Assembly (NCBI GenBank): GCA_964464375.1
Contig: CAYXFU010000016.1
Location: 1 to 64,000, forward strand
Reading direction: 5' to 3'
From: CAIOZA01 sp964464375
GTDB lineage: Bacteria > Bacteroidota > Ignavibacteria > Kapaibacteriales > UBA2268
DNA length: 64,000 nt
Under the pieces are notes generated by a model that did no database searches, had not been told where the DNA came from, and saw only the letters and a program-made list of their open reading frames with translations. A program made the position numbers and the translations under genes. Within the stretch, counting starts at the first letter, position 1; every line of letters begins with the position of its first letter. Positions 27,339-36,470 of the stretch are shown here, piece after piece.

Positions 27339-29759
27339 CTAAAATTTTCTCAATTCTGCATTGAACTTTGTTTCTAAAAACTTGATAATCAGTGCAACAG
27401 AATTATCTACTTCGGTGTCTGTCAAAGTTCTGTCATTAGCTGAATAGCTCACCGAAAAGGCAAGGCTCTTCTTACCTTCGGCTAAATTCTTGCCCTTGTA
27501 AACATCAAAAATATCAACAGATTTGCAGATATTCCCAGCGTTCTTTTGGATAGCCTGACGCAGATCCTCAGCCGGGATAGTGTCATCAACGAGTAAAGCC
27601 AGATCGCGTGTTACAGTTGGGAACGGCGATACAGAATCGAACTTCCACTGCTTGCGGTCAATTTTGTAGAGCTTGTGCAAATCCAGATTAGCTGCGAAAA
27701 CCGGATAATTTATGTCGAATTGTTTTAGTATTTTTTGGTTTACTTCACCGATATAGCCAATTACCTGATTGCCAATATTGATGCTGACTGTATTCTTCGA
27801 AAGAACAGAATGATCCTCGCTTATGGGAAGCAAGCGGACTTTCTTGATTTTCATAGAAGTCAATAAATCCTCAACTATGCCGCGGATATCATAGAAATCA
27901 GATTGTCTGTCGGTTGAGCCCCACTGCGTCGGCAGTGGTTTTCCAGTCATCACGATCAACAATTCTTCATTTTCATAAATGCCCGGAATAAATGTGGAAG
28001 TTTCTTTCGACACTTTTTGGAATGTCTTTCCAACCTCAAACAATTTGAGATCAAGATTTCTCAGTCTGTGATTTCTCTCAATCGTCTTGAACATCGATGG
28101 GAAAAGAGAGGATCTCAAAATGGACAATTCTTCCCCAAGCGGATTGGAAATAACAACGGGGTCTTCAGTGAAAACTGCTGATGATTTTGGATCGATCATG
28201 TTTTGTGTTAAAGCTTCATTGTAGCCGTTCGCAACCAAATACTCTCTTATAACTGAGCGCAGCACCGGTACTTTCAGCTCATCAATCGAACCAGTTCCCG
28301 AGCTGTCGATGGATACAGAGAAGTCGGGTTGAATATTGTCGTAATTATACAATCTGGCAATCTCTTCGATCAGATCTATCTCCATCGAAATGTCAACGCG
28401 GTATGTCGGCACTTTCAGTGTAACCGATTCTGAATTTTCGCTGATAATTTCGAAATCAAGAGCAAGAAGCATTTCCCTTATTTCTTCATTATTAAGATAA
28501 GTTCCAATCACATCATTAGCTCTTTTATATCTTAGAGTTACTTCCTTAGGACTAATCTTAGCAGGATATACATCGATAATTCCTTCGCAAACTGTTCCAC
28601 CTGTAATCTCTGCGATGAGTGTTGCTGCTCTGTCCGAAGCATAAGCAACATTTTCCCAATCAATTCCGCGTTCAAATCTATAAGATGATTCGCTCTGCAG
28701 TGCTAATCTTTTGGATGTTCTTCTGATAGATGCCGGGCTGAAGTAAGCAGATTCGAGAAGAATATCAACAGTGTCATTCTTGACTTCGCTGTTCTCTCCA
28801 CCCATAACACCTCCGACAGCTACTGGACGTTCAGCATCGCATATCATCAGCATCGATGAATCGAAAATTCTTTCTTTACTGTCGAGTGTAGTGAACTTCT
28901 GCTCATTCTCGGCAGTCTTTACAATTATCTTGTTACCCTTTAAATCTCTCAGATCGAAAGCATGAAGCGGTTGACCACATTCGAGAAGGATGTAGTTTGT
29001 TACATCAACTACTGCATTGACAGGTCTCTGACCGAGCATGATAAGTCTTTGTTTGAGCCACTGAGGCGATTCCTGCATTTTAATGTTTTTAATAACTCTG
29101 CCTGTGTATCTCGGGCATTTGTCTGCATCCAGGATTTCAACTGAAACAAAATCAGATGACTTCTCATTGCCTTCGGCGAATTTGACTTGCGGTTTTCTGA
29201 CCTTTTGTCTGGAATATGCTGCAATTTCACGGGCAATACCAAGATGACTCAGACAATCCGATCTATTGGGCGTGATACCAATTTCATAAATAACATCATT
29301 CAGATTCAAATAATCGAGAAGAGTCATGCCTACCTCAGCTGATTCAGGAAGAACCCAGATACCATCGTGATCTTCACCAAGCTCGAGTTCAACCTGTGCA
29401 CAGATCATGCCTTCTGACTCTACATTGCGGACTTTACGTTTTTCAAGGACTATCTTTGAGTTTGGCACACAAGCTCCGGGGATGCCTACGACAACTTTCT
29501 GCCCCTGTGCAACATTAGGAGCACCACAGACAATAGTTTTTTCCCCATCACCATAATCAACTCTGCAGACTGAAAGTTTATCGGCATTGGGATGTTTTTC
29601 ATGATGAAGAACATGACCGATAAAGAAATTTTTATATTTTTCGTTGTAATCAACAATGTGTTCAACCTCAATCCCGAGACCAGTTAAAATATTGTCAATT
29701 TCGGATGGAGAATAATCAAAGTCAACAAACTCTTTCAGCCAATTGTGAGATATATACAT
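27339..29759 (-). CDS. pheT: phenylalanyl-tRNA synthetase beta subunit
   Basis: Beta chain of the alpha2-beta2 enzyme that charges tRNA-Phe. The 806-residue protein shows the N-terminal tRNA-binding OB domain (FFIGHVLHHEKHPNADKLSVCRVDYG, about 45-70), B3/B4 editing module, B5, core and the C-terminal FDX-ACB fold (PFPTVTRDLALLVDDTIPAEDL). The alpha subunit gene is 15 kb away behind rplT (45124-46137), a split that is common in Bacteroidota. The start MYISHNWLKEFVDF is standard. Confidence 0.96.
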   Translation of the reverse strand: MYISHNWLKEFVDFDYSPSEIDNILTGLGIEVEHIVDYNEKYKNFFIGHVLHHEKHPNADKLSVCRVDYGDGEKTIVCGAPNVAQGQKVVVGIPGACVPNSKIVLEKRKVRNVESEGMICAQVELELGEDHDGIWVLPESAEVGMTLLDYLNLNDVIYEIGITPNRSDCLSHLGIAREIAAYSRQKVRKPQVKFAEGNEKSSDFVSVEILDADKCPRYTGRVIKNIKMQESPQWLKQRLIMLGQRPVNAVVDVTNYILLECGQPLHAFDLRDLKGNKIIVKTAENEQKFTTLDSKERIFDSSMLMICDAERPVAVGGVMGGENSEVKNDTVDILLESAYFSPASIRRTSKRLALQSESSYRFERGIDWENVAYASDRAATLIAEITGGTVCEGIIDVYPAKISPKEVTLRYKRANDVIGTYLNNEEIREMLLALDFEIISENSESVTLKVPTYRVDISMEIDLIEEIARLYNYDNIQPDFSVSIDSSGTGSIDELKVPVLRSVIREYLVANGYNEALTQNMIDPKSSAVFTEDPVVISNPLGEELSILRSSLFPSMFKTIERNHRLRNLDLKLFEVGKTFQKVSKETSTFIPGIYENEELLIVMTGKPLPTQWGSTDRQSDFYDIRGIVEDLLTSMKIKKVRLLPISEDHSVLSKNTVSINIGNQVIGYIGEVNQKILKQFDINYPVFAANLDLHKLYKIDRKQWKFDSVSPFPTVTRDLALLVDDTIPAEDLRQAIQKNAGNICKSVDIFDVYKGKNLAEGKKSLAFSVSYSANDRTLTDTEVDNSVALIIKFLETKFNAELRKF

Positions 29760-29917
29760 AAAATTTGCTTAATTAATTGATAATCATTAAAATTAAAAGA
29801 TATGCAATTTACGGAAATATGGTTATTTATAAAAATTTGGTTAATCAACTCAGTTTCATATCAAAATATCCGATAATAAATAATTATAACAGAAATTAAT
29901 CGTCTGATGAAAAAAAT

Positions 29918-29925
29918 TATTTTTG
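29918..29925 (+). promoter_or_regulatory. possible -7 box upstream of the metal locus
   Basis: TATTTTTG fits TAnnTTTG and lies about 40 bases before the TTG start of the cysteine-rich gene. No convincing -33 TTTG accompanies it. Confidence 0.3.
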
Positions 29926-29965
29926 TAGATTTGTAGTGGTGCCTAATAAATAAGTTTATATTAAC

Positions 29966-30640
29966 TTGAAAAAGAGAATTTTATATATAACTTCCTTGTT
30001 TCTTTTGCTGATATTCCCCATCTCGGCTATCGGTATGGATATTTCTGTGCACAAATGCAAGCATTCAGGCAATTTACATTTCTCATTCTATCAGTTAGAT
30101 TCTAAAAATCAGTATGATGATTGCTGCTGTAAAACTGAAGCGGAGAAAGCTGCAGAGCCAATACCAATGTCCTGCTGCGATTCTGAAACCACAGAAACAG
30201 CAAAACCCATTAACAAAGTGATAGAAAAGCAACAGGAATCTACACAAGTTGAGTCATGCTGCTCAAAAGCAAAAATGCCACCCAAAAGTAAGACAACTGT
30301 TGAAATTGAATCTAAATCAAATACTTCCGAGTCAACCAGTACAATTACTGAAAATATCAAATGCGAAAATGAGATATCAAAACCAGTTACCTGCTGCGAT
30401 ATTTCTAAAGTATCTTTTTCTCTATCTTCAGCACCAATTCGGATTTTAAGTTCAGAGAAAACAATCAGAGCAAATGTTTACATACCTCATTTGACTTTGA
30501 TATCGATCCTTAGCTATCAAACTTCAGACAAATCAAAATGTGTTACAATTGACTATCCACTAAAGGAACCGGTTAATAAGATCATATCATTCATATCACT
30601 TCAATCCAATCAAAAGGATGATTCGGACAGTCATTCCTAG
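29966..30640 (+). CDS. cysteine-rich secreted protein, HYC_CC_PP-like
   Basis: Starts with TTG; no ATG precedes the signal peptide (KKRILYITSLFLLLIFPISAIG), so the TTG is needed. The mature protein opens with VHKCKHSGNLHFSFYQLDSK and carries DDCCCKTEAE, MSCCDSE, ESCCSKAK and TCCDISK. These repeated Cys-Cys pairs are seen in small secreted proteins next to metal TonB receptors in Bacteroidota. A metal-binding or metal-sensing role is inferred. The Lys/Glu/Ser-rich stretch between the pairs looks disordered. It is the first of five genes (to 36215) with shared cysteine-rich features. Confidence 0.7.
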   Translation: MKKRILYITSLFLLLIFPISAIGMDISVHKCKHSGNLHFSFYQLDSKNQYDDCCCKTEAEKAAEPIPMSCCDSETTETAKPINKVIEKQQESTQVESCCSKAKMPPKSKTTVEIESKSNTSESTSTITENIKCENEISKPVTCCDISKVSFSLSSAPIRILSSEKTIRANVYIPHLTLISILSYQTSDKSKCVTIDYPLKEPVNKIISFISLQSNQKDDSDSHS

Positions 30641-30815
30641 TGTCTCTACAGTTATTAGCTGTAGAAACTTCCAATATTATCAAGATAAAAAAAAGAACAT
30701 GTCATTCTGATAAAACGAAGTATTTCAGGTATCTATAATACGGATTCGTTAATCAGAAATGACAAAGCAGAAGTATATTCCTGCATGAGAGATTACGTGA
30801 AAAGTCTGATTTAGA

Positions 30816-30916
30816 TGTCATTCCGAACGAAGTGAGGAATCTAGTCCGCATGAATACTAGATTCTCACGGTCGCTTCGCTCCCTCAGAATGACAAAATCG
30901 TAGTTTTTACACAGCC
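30816..30916. repeat. dispersed CATTCCGAACGAAG-type repeat
   Basis: GTCATTCCGAACGAAGTGAGG at 30817 pairs with CCCTCAGAATGAC near 30880, and CGTAGTTTTTACACAG ends the element, as in the full copy at 7284-7458. The left terminal repeat is degraded. A weaker, diverged copy appears at about 30700-30765. The gap 30641-30968 holds no gene. Confidence 0.65.
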
Positions 30917-30968
30917 GCAGGAGTAGGAATAACAAAAACATATTAATAAAATAACATTTGGAAAAAAA

Positions 30969-33218
30969 ATGAAATTTAATAGAAGAAAAGCATTAATCTT
31001 TAATATTTGTTTGTTTGTAATAGCATTATCCTCCTTTGTATTCTCAAAAGATATTAGTGGTACAGTTTCAGGTCTTGGAGCAGACAATAAACCTGCGCCG
31101 CTGGTCAAAGCCTCGGTTCATTGGATTGGAACTTCTATCGGTGCAATTACCGATAAATCAGGAAAATTCCAGATTGCGTCAACAAATAAATCAAACAAAC
31201 TTGAAGTATCATATATTGGATACAAGAAAGACACATTGGAAGTGTCAGATTATTCTAAACCGATTGATGTCGTTTTAAAGGCCGATCTAACTCTGGACGC
31301 AATCACAGTCAATGCCGTTCAGCCTTCAAGACTTTTATCAAACAGCACCATAAAAACTGAATCAACAACATTGCGTGGCTTGCAGAAAGCTGCATGCTGT
31401 AATTTATCCGAGAGCTTTCAGACGAATCCATCTGTGGATGTGTCATTTACAAATGCAGTTACGGGTGCCAAGCAAATACAGTTGCTTGGGCTTCAGGGTG
31501 TATATATTCAAGCGCTAAATGAACAAGTTCCTTCAATGAGAGGTTTATCCGCTAATCTTGGTTTGGAATATGTACCCGGACCATGGATGGAATCAATTCA
31601 GATATCTAAAGGATTAGCTTCTGTAGTTACTGGTTTTGAATCCATTAGCGGTCAAATGAATATCGAGTTTAAGAAACCTGAACATGAAATTCCTCTTTTC
31701 TTCAATGCATATATTAATAATATTGGGAGAGGAGAAGTAAACCTTACCTCAGCAATTAAACTTAGCGATAATGTCAGTACAATGATATTTGGGCACACAA
31801 GTTTCAATCAAGTTAAGGTAGATGATAATGCTGATTCATTCATTGATAAACCATTATCAAAGCAGTTCAATTTCATGAATAGATGGGACATTTGGGATGG
31901 TATATGGGAATCACGTACCATTATTAAAGGTCTCTATGATGAACGCAATGGCGGTCAGTCTGAATACTGGCCCAACAAGAACAACACTTTTTATGGCATG
32001 CAGATGAAGTCCCAGAAATTTGAATTCATAACAAAAAATGGATTTATTTTTCCTGAGGCTTCATATAGCAGTATCGGGACTATCGTATCGCTCACACATT
32101 ACAAAGTTGATTCATACTTTGATAAAGTGCTGTACAACGGGGAGGAAAATTCCTTGTATGCTAGAGTAATGTATCAGTCACAACTGTTTGATTCAACTCA
32201 TAAATACATGATTGGACTCAGCTATACTTCTGATAATTTTATCGAAAATCTTCAATCATTGGGCAAAACACAACTTAAGTACTCACCCAAACTCGAATCT
32301 ATACCGGGTGCTTTCATCGAATACACTTATTCAGGAATTCAGGATCTAACACTGATGGCTGGTTTCAGAGCTGATTTTCCTAATAAATTTGCCCGTTTTC
32401 TTACTCCGAGATTTCATGCTCAGTACAGATTTGACGAAAATAATGCTATCAGGGCTTCTGTTGGGAAGGGATACAGAATAGCAAATATTCATGCAGAAGA
32501 TATCGGAATATTTGCAAGTTCCCGAAAACTGTTCATGGATGGAAAACAATCACCTGAAGAAGCATGGAATTATGGAATGAACGCTTCAACATTGATTCCT
32601 TTGTTTGGTATCGATTTTACAGTGAATGCTGAGTTCTATAGAACGGAGTTCAAAAATCAGATTATAGTCGATATGGAACAGAAGCAAACCGAAATGCATA
32701 TCTATAACTTAAAGGGTCAATCATATTCAAATAGCTTTCAGATTGATGTGAGCGCAGAGCCGATTAATGGATTCATTATTACTACTGCTTACAGATTGAA
32801 CGATGTAAAAATGACAATCAATGGTTCACTTGTCGATAAGCCGCTGCAGAGCCGTCAAAAGGGATTTTTGAATCTTGCATATTCTACTTTCGGAGATGAA
32901 TGGACATTCGACTTTACAGCAGAATACAATGGTAGCGGGAGATTGTTATCACTTGGATTCCTTGATACGTCAATTTCAAAAGACCCATCAAATTGGATTG
33001 GCAATTCTCCGTCATTTATGTTGTATCATGCTCAGATAACAAAGAAATTCAAGAATTTTGATATCTATTTGGGCGGAGAAAATCTTTCGAATTACACACA
33101 GAAGGAAGTTATTCTTTCGCCGGATAACCCCAGAGGTCCATACTTTGATGGTGCTTTGGTTTGGGGACCGGTTATCGGACGTATTATTTATTTAGGTATT
33201 AGATTAAGTATCAATTAA
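30969..33218 (+). CDS. TonB-dependent receptor, putative metal uptake
   Basis: Outer-membrane receptor of 749 residues. A signal peptide is followed by a carboxypeptidase-regulatory-like domain (28-105, SVHWIGTSIGAITDKSGKFQ), a plug (120-225) and a 22-strand-type barrel ending IIYLGIRLSIN. The plug begins LRGLQKAACCNLSESFQTNP, with a Cys-Cys pair that I associate with receptors linked to HMA and HYC_CC_PP proteins. Neither TonB nor ExbBD is nearby. Uptake of copper or another thiophilic metal, free or chelated, is inferred from the context. Confidence 0.88.
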   Translation: MKFNRRKALIFNICLFVIALSSFVFSKDISGTVSGLGADNKPAPLVKASVHWIGTSIGAITDKSGKFQIASTNKSNKLEVSYIGYKKDTLEVSDYSKPIDVVLKADLTLDAITVNAVQPSRLLSNSTIKTESTTLRGLQKAACCNLSESFQTNPSVDVSFTNAVTGAKQIQLLGLQGVYIQALNEQVPSMRGLSANLGLEYVPGPWMESIQISKGLASVVTGFESISGQMNIEFKKPEHEIPLFFNAYINNIGRGEVNLTSAIKLSDNVSTMIFGHTSFNQVKVDDNADSFIDKPLSKQFNFMNRWDIWDGIWESRTIIKGLYDERNGGQSEYWPNKNNTFYGMQMKSQKFEFITKNGFIFPEASYSSIGTIVSLTHYKVDSYFDKVLYNGEENSLYARVMYQSQLFDSTHKYMIGLSYTSDNFIENLQSLGKTQLKYSPKLESIPGAFIEYTYSGIQDLTLMAGFRADFPNKFARFLTPRFHAQYRFDENNAIRASVGKGYRIANIHAEDIGIFASSRKLFMDGKQSPEEAWNYGMNASTLIPLFGIDFTVNAEFYRTEFKNQIIVDMEQKQTEMHIYNLKGQSYSNSFQIDVSAEPINGFIITTAYRLNDVKMTINGSLVDKPLQSRQKGFLNLAYSTFGDEWTFDFTAEYNGSGRLLSLGFLDTSISKDPSNWIGNSPSFMLYHAQITKKFKNFDIYLGGENLSNYTQKEVILSPDNPRGPYFDGALVWGPVIGRIIYLGIRLSIN

Positions 33219-33249
33219 TTCTATTCACATTCACATAAAGAGGTTTATA

Positions 33250-33963
33250 ATGAAAATAAATATAAGCAATTCCGGTATATTCCTTACAGTCTTAGTTATT
33301 ACTATGTTCGGAATAATATCATTATCGCAGGCACAGACAGTAACTCAGCCACTTGCAGGAGTATCCACTTCAGCAAAGGTGTACACTTATACTCACATGC
33401 TTTCTCAGACTCAGAAAAAGGATATCAGATACATTATTATAAAAGCATCTAATGGCGATGTTAAGTCTTGTTTCGATGCTTGTGACGTTTGTTATCTTGC
33501 AAATAAAGGATATGTTCAGTCAGGGAATCTTCTAAGATGCAATAACTGTGGAAACACTTTTGCTATAGACGGACTTGGATCACAAGGTGTAGGAGGATGT
33601 TGGCCCGGTCACCTTCCTCATACTCTTGATGCACAAAATGTGATCTTCACAGTTTCCGATCTTATCACCGGCGATAAATACTATCCAACTAAAGCAGTAA
33701 CAGCTGTTCAGGATGAACCTGTAAGAGAAATGGCTTTGAGCTTTAACTGGTTCATTAAATCTGATTTGCTGACAGTCAGTATGGATAATGCAAGCGAGAG
33801 AAATATTTCCATATTCAATATTTCCGGTAAAATCTGTAAAACGCTCGCTTTTTCTTCTAATCAGATTACAGTTGATATTTCTGATTTATCTGTAGGTGTT
33901 TATTTGCTTTCGGTTGAAGAAAATGGCAGAACAACAAGTCAGACAATTGTTATTAACAGATAA
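33250..33963 (+). CDS. FtrD-like (DUF2318) cysteine protein with T9SS sorting domain
   Basis: Signal peptide to about residue 29 (SLSQAQ). Residues 55-125 match the periplasmic Fe-S/metal domain of FtrD/DUF2318: CFDACDVCYLANKGYVQSGN, then LRCNNCGNTFAID and GGCWPGHLP, i.e. Cys74, Cys78, Cys81, Cys97, Cys100, Cys117. Known FtrD proteins are membrane-bound parts of iron uptake systems. Here the domain has no membrane segments and instead ends in a T9SS tail (ISIFNISGKICKTLAF ... VGVYLLSVEENG), so it should be exported to the cell surface. It follows the TonB receptor by 31 bases. Confidence 0.78.
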   Translation: MKINISNSGIFLTVLVITMFGIISLSQAQTVTQPLAGVSTSAKVYTYTHMLSQTQKKDIRYIIIKASNGDVKSCFDACDVCYLANKGYVQSGNLLRCNNCGNTFAIDGLGSQGVGGCWPGHLPHTLDAQNVIFTVSDLITGDKYYPTKAVTAVQDEPVREMALSFNWFIKSDLLTVSMDNASERNISIFNISGKICKTLAFSSNQITVDISDLSVGVYLLSVEENGRTTSQTIVINR

Positions 33964-33997
33964 AATTTAACTAAGTCTAAAATTTGAAAGAAAAATA

Positions 33998-34654
33998 ATG
34001 AAAAAGATATATTTATACATATCTATATTCGCTTTGGTACTGTCTATGTTATTATCCGGTTGCAAAAAGGATAGTACACCTGTAGATCCAAATGTGGTTA
34101 CAACTATTCCATCAATTCAAAGTTTATCTGCTGATAAGCTAGTGATAATGTATGGCAATGAGGATCATGCAATCATCACATGCAATGCAAGCGGTGGAAA
34201 TCTGAAATATACATGGGAAGTAGATCTGGGAGATATTATACCCCAAAATACTGACCGATCAAAAGTTAGTTACACAGGAGCCGCATGTTGTGTCGGAGAA
34301 AAGACAATAAATTGTACAGTATCTAACGATAAGGGTAGTGCAAGCAAGACAATTATTATTACTATACTGGAAAACATTATTGTTCCGGATATTATTTCGA
34401 TTGGAGTAGATAAAACTGAAATCAAGGCTGATGGCGTTGATGCCGCCAATCTTGTTTGTTATGCTATAGGTGGAAAACTCAATTACAAATGGGAAACAGA
34501 TTGCGGCAACCTGACACCTGTTCCTGACGATAGCACTAGAATTACATTCACAGCTACAAATCAATGTATAGGTGATAAAACAATAAAGTGTACCGTCAGC
34601 AATGAAAAAGGGAATGTTTCCAAAACACAGGTTATCACAGTAGTTGCTAAGTAG
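33998..34654 (+). CDS. lipoprotein with two cysteine-containing Ig-like repeats
   Basis: The lipobox LLSGC (Cys22) follows a typical signal peptide. Two repeats of about 90 residues follow, each with a GG-LKYTWE / GG-KLNYKWE strand and a closing block (CCVGEKTINCTVSNDKGSAS and CIGDKTIKCTVSNEKGNVS). The repeats have Ig/PKD-like folds with matched cysteines that may form disulfides or bind metal. It is co-oriented, 34 bases after the FtrD-like gene. It probably faces the periplasm or the surface. The function is unknown and the connection to metal is from context. Confidence 0.75.
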   Translation: MKKIYLYISIFALVLSMLLSGCKKDSTPVDPNVVTTIPSIQSLSADKLVIMYGNEDHAIITCNASGGNLKYTWEVDLGDIIPQNTDRSKVSYTGAACCVGEKTINCTVSNDKGSASKTIIITILENIIVPDIISIGVDKTEIKADGVDAANLVCYAIGGKLNYKWETDCGNLTPVPDDSTRITFTATNQCIGDKTIKCTVSNEKGNVSKTQVITVVAK

Positions 34655-34703
34655 GTTTAGTCCATAAATTTATTAAAACACACTTTGTCATACTTTCGCG
34701 TGC

Positions 34704-34885
34704 GACAGTGTAAAAACTACGATTATGTCATTCTGAGGGAGCGAAGCGACCGTGAGTTCCGGAGGACTGCGAAGCACATCCAGTCTGTTTTTTTACTGTA
34801 AAAGACAAATACATGGATTCTTCACTTCGTTCAGAATGACGTCAACAATTGACTTTTTTATCCAGTTCTTTCACAGGAATGACAA
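34704..34885. repeat. dispersed CATTCTGA-type repeat, inverted orientation
   Basis: Reads GTGTAAAAACTACGATTATG, then TCATTCTGAGGGAGCGAAGC, and ends with GGATTCTTCACTTCGTTCAG and AATGACGTCA. It is the reverse of the copy at 7284-7458. It fills the gap between the lipoprotein and the barrel-HMA gene and may weaken co-transcription. Confidence 0.65.
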
Positions 34886-34946
34886 AAAATATACTAGACA
34901 CAAACTAAATTAACAAAAATTTGAAATATCAAAAGTACTCAATATC

Positions 34947-36215
34947 ATGAAATCAAAATTAAGGATATTAACCTTGCTATTCTATACATTTGCTCTTATT
35001 GTAATATCAAACACTGATGCTATGGCTCAGTGCTGCGCTGCAGGAAACCCCTCCAGCACAAACTGTTCATTCGATCAAGGTGGCAAGAATAGTCTTCAGA
35101 TAAGCTATTTCCACATGTACTCTTCGTCAGACGTATATTATGAAGGTGTAAATCAATCAAACTATAAATATGCCACAAGTGATTTCAACTTCTCATCGCT
35201 TGCTTTATCTTATGGAATAACTAATGATCTTAGATTGACTGCTGATCTGGGATATTTCTTGAATAAAAGCCAGACTTTCACTAATGGTTACAATCGCCAG
35301 ACTTCAGGATTGTCCGATGCGACTTTTGGAATAAGTTACCAAACTTACATAAGTTCAGACAAATTATTCGATATAACGCAGTCATTAAGATTTACGGTAC
35401 CCGTAGGACAGTTCAATCAGGAATATGAAGGAGTTATCCTTCCTATTGATTTTCAGCCATCATCGGGAAATTTCAAATATAATCTTGGATTAGTTCTATC
35501 CAAAAGATTTAACGGAAGTCCATTTTCACTGGTTTCTGTCAATTCTATGGAAGTTTCACAATTCATAGAGACAGAAAATTCCAGATATAAATATGGAAAT
35601 CTATATAATGTATCATTGATTGGAAGGTATGCTTTTGAGTTTGGGCTGACTGCCTCTCTACAGATGCGTTTCGAGGTTAGAGAGAAAGCATTGAACGGAC
35701 CGAAATCTCAGGACAATACATTCAATTACATCAATGCTTCAGGAGGTGTTGTTGCGTTTATATCTCCACAATTATCATATAATTTTTACAAGGATTTTGG
35801 TTTCACACTTCAGTACAATCATCCCCTTTATAAGAATGTAAACGGACTTCAGCTTACAAATAAATATTCGATATCAGCAGGTTTGTCCAAAAGTTTTAAC
35901 TTTTCCTCAGATGAAGAGCCAATCGCTGAAATCGAGCGGGATGCATCTTTGTCAAAATTATCGATAAATGTAAGCGGTAACTGCGAGATGTGCAAAGCAA
36001 GGATTGAAGAAACTGTCAACGAAATAAGCAATGTATCTTCATCAGACTGGAACTCCGATACTAAGGAATTGATAGTATATTATAAAGATAACAAGCCCGA
36101 TGTCGATAAAATAGAACAAGCTCTTGCGTCAGTTGGACACGACACAGAAAAGTATAAAGCCAAACTTGAGGTTTATGAAAAACTCCCTAAATGCTGTCTA
36201 TATAGGAACAAATAA
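34947..36215 (+). CDS. outer-membrane beta-barrel fused to a C-terminal HMA domain
   Basis: The signal peptide ends near MAQ. The mature N-terminus has Cys-rich CCAAGNPSSTNCSFDQ. Residues 45-325 are alternating amphipathic strands (LQISYFHMYSS; LALSYGITNDLRLTADLGYF; FGFTLQYNHPLY) of an outer-membrane barrel. Residues 335-405 are a heavy-metal-associated domain, LSINVSGNCEMCKARIEETV, with metal-binding Cys346 and Cys349. A C-terminal LPKCCLYR adds Cys416-Cys417. Placed after the last strand, the HMA domain should hang in the periplasm. Handing a metal ion through or from the barrel is inferred. Confidence 0.82.
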   Translation: MKSKLRILTLLFYTFALIVISNTDAMAQCCAAGNPSSTNCSFDQGGKNSLQISYFHMYSSSDVYYEGVNQSNYKYATSDFNFSSLALSYGITNDLRLTADLGYFLNKSQTFTNGYNRQTSGLSDATFGISYQTYISSDKLFDITQSLRFTVPVGQFNQEYEGVILPIDFQPSSGNFKYNLGLVLSKRFNGSPFSLVSVNSMEVSQFIETENSRYKYGNLYNVSLIGRYAFEFGLTASLQMRFEVREKALNGPKSQDNTFNYINASGGVVAFISPQLSYNFYKDFGFTLQYNHPLYKNVNGLQLTNKYSISAGLSKSFNFSSDEEPIAEIERDASLSKLSINVSGNCEMCKARIEETVNEISNVSSSDWNSDTKELIVYYKDNKPDVDKIEQALASVGHDTEKYKAKLEVYEKLPKCCLYRNK

Positions 36216-36253
36216 CAAAACAATGTTATCCAAGTGAATATCTATAGTTAAAG

Positions 36254-36282
36254 GGTTGTCTCAAAACTGGGACAACCTTTTT
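36254..36282 (+). terminator. terminator after the barrel-HMA gene
   Basis: A 9-base stem beginning GGTTGTC and closing GACAACC, with a 6-base loop, is followed by TTTTTG. It lies about 40 bases past the stop and closes the metal locus. Confidence 0.8.
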
Positions 36283-36470
36283 GTTATTCATTAAGGTCAC
36301 TTTTTTTTGATATATTAAAAATTGTGAAACATTTTTCTAATTTATCCGTAAATCGAATTGAATTAACAATTAGTAGTATAAAAATTAATTAATATATAGA
36401 ATAATTTTTACCAATCATAAATCCTTAGATAACAGAGTATTTTATTAACAAACTAAAAGGAAAGACAGAT

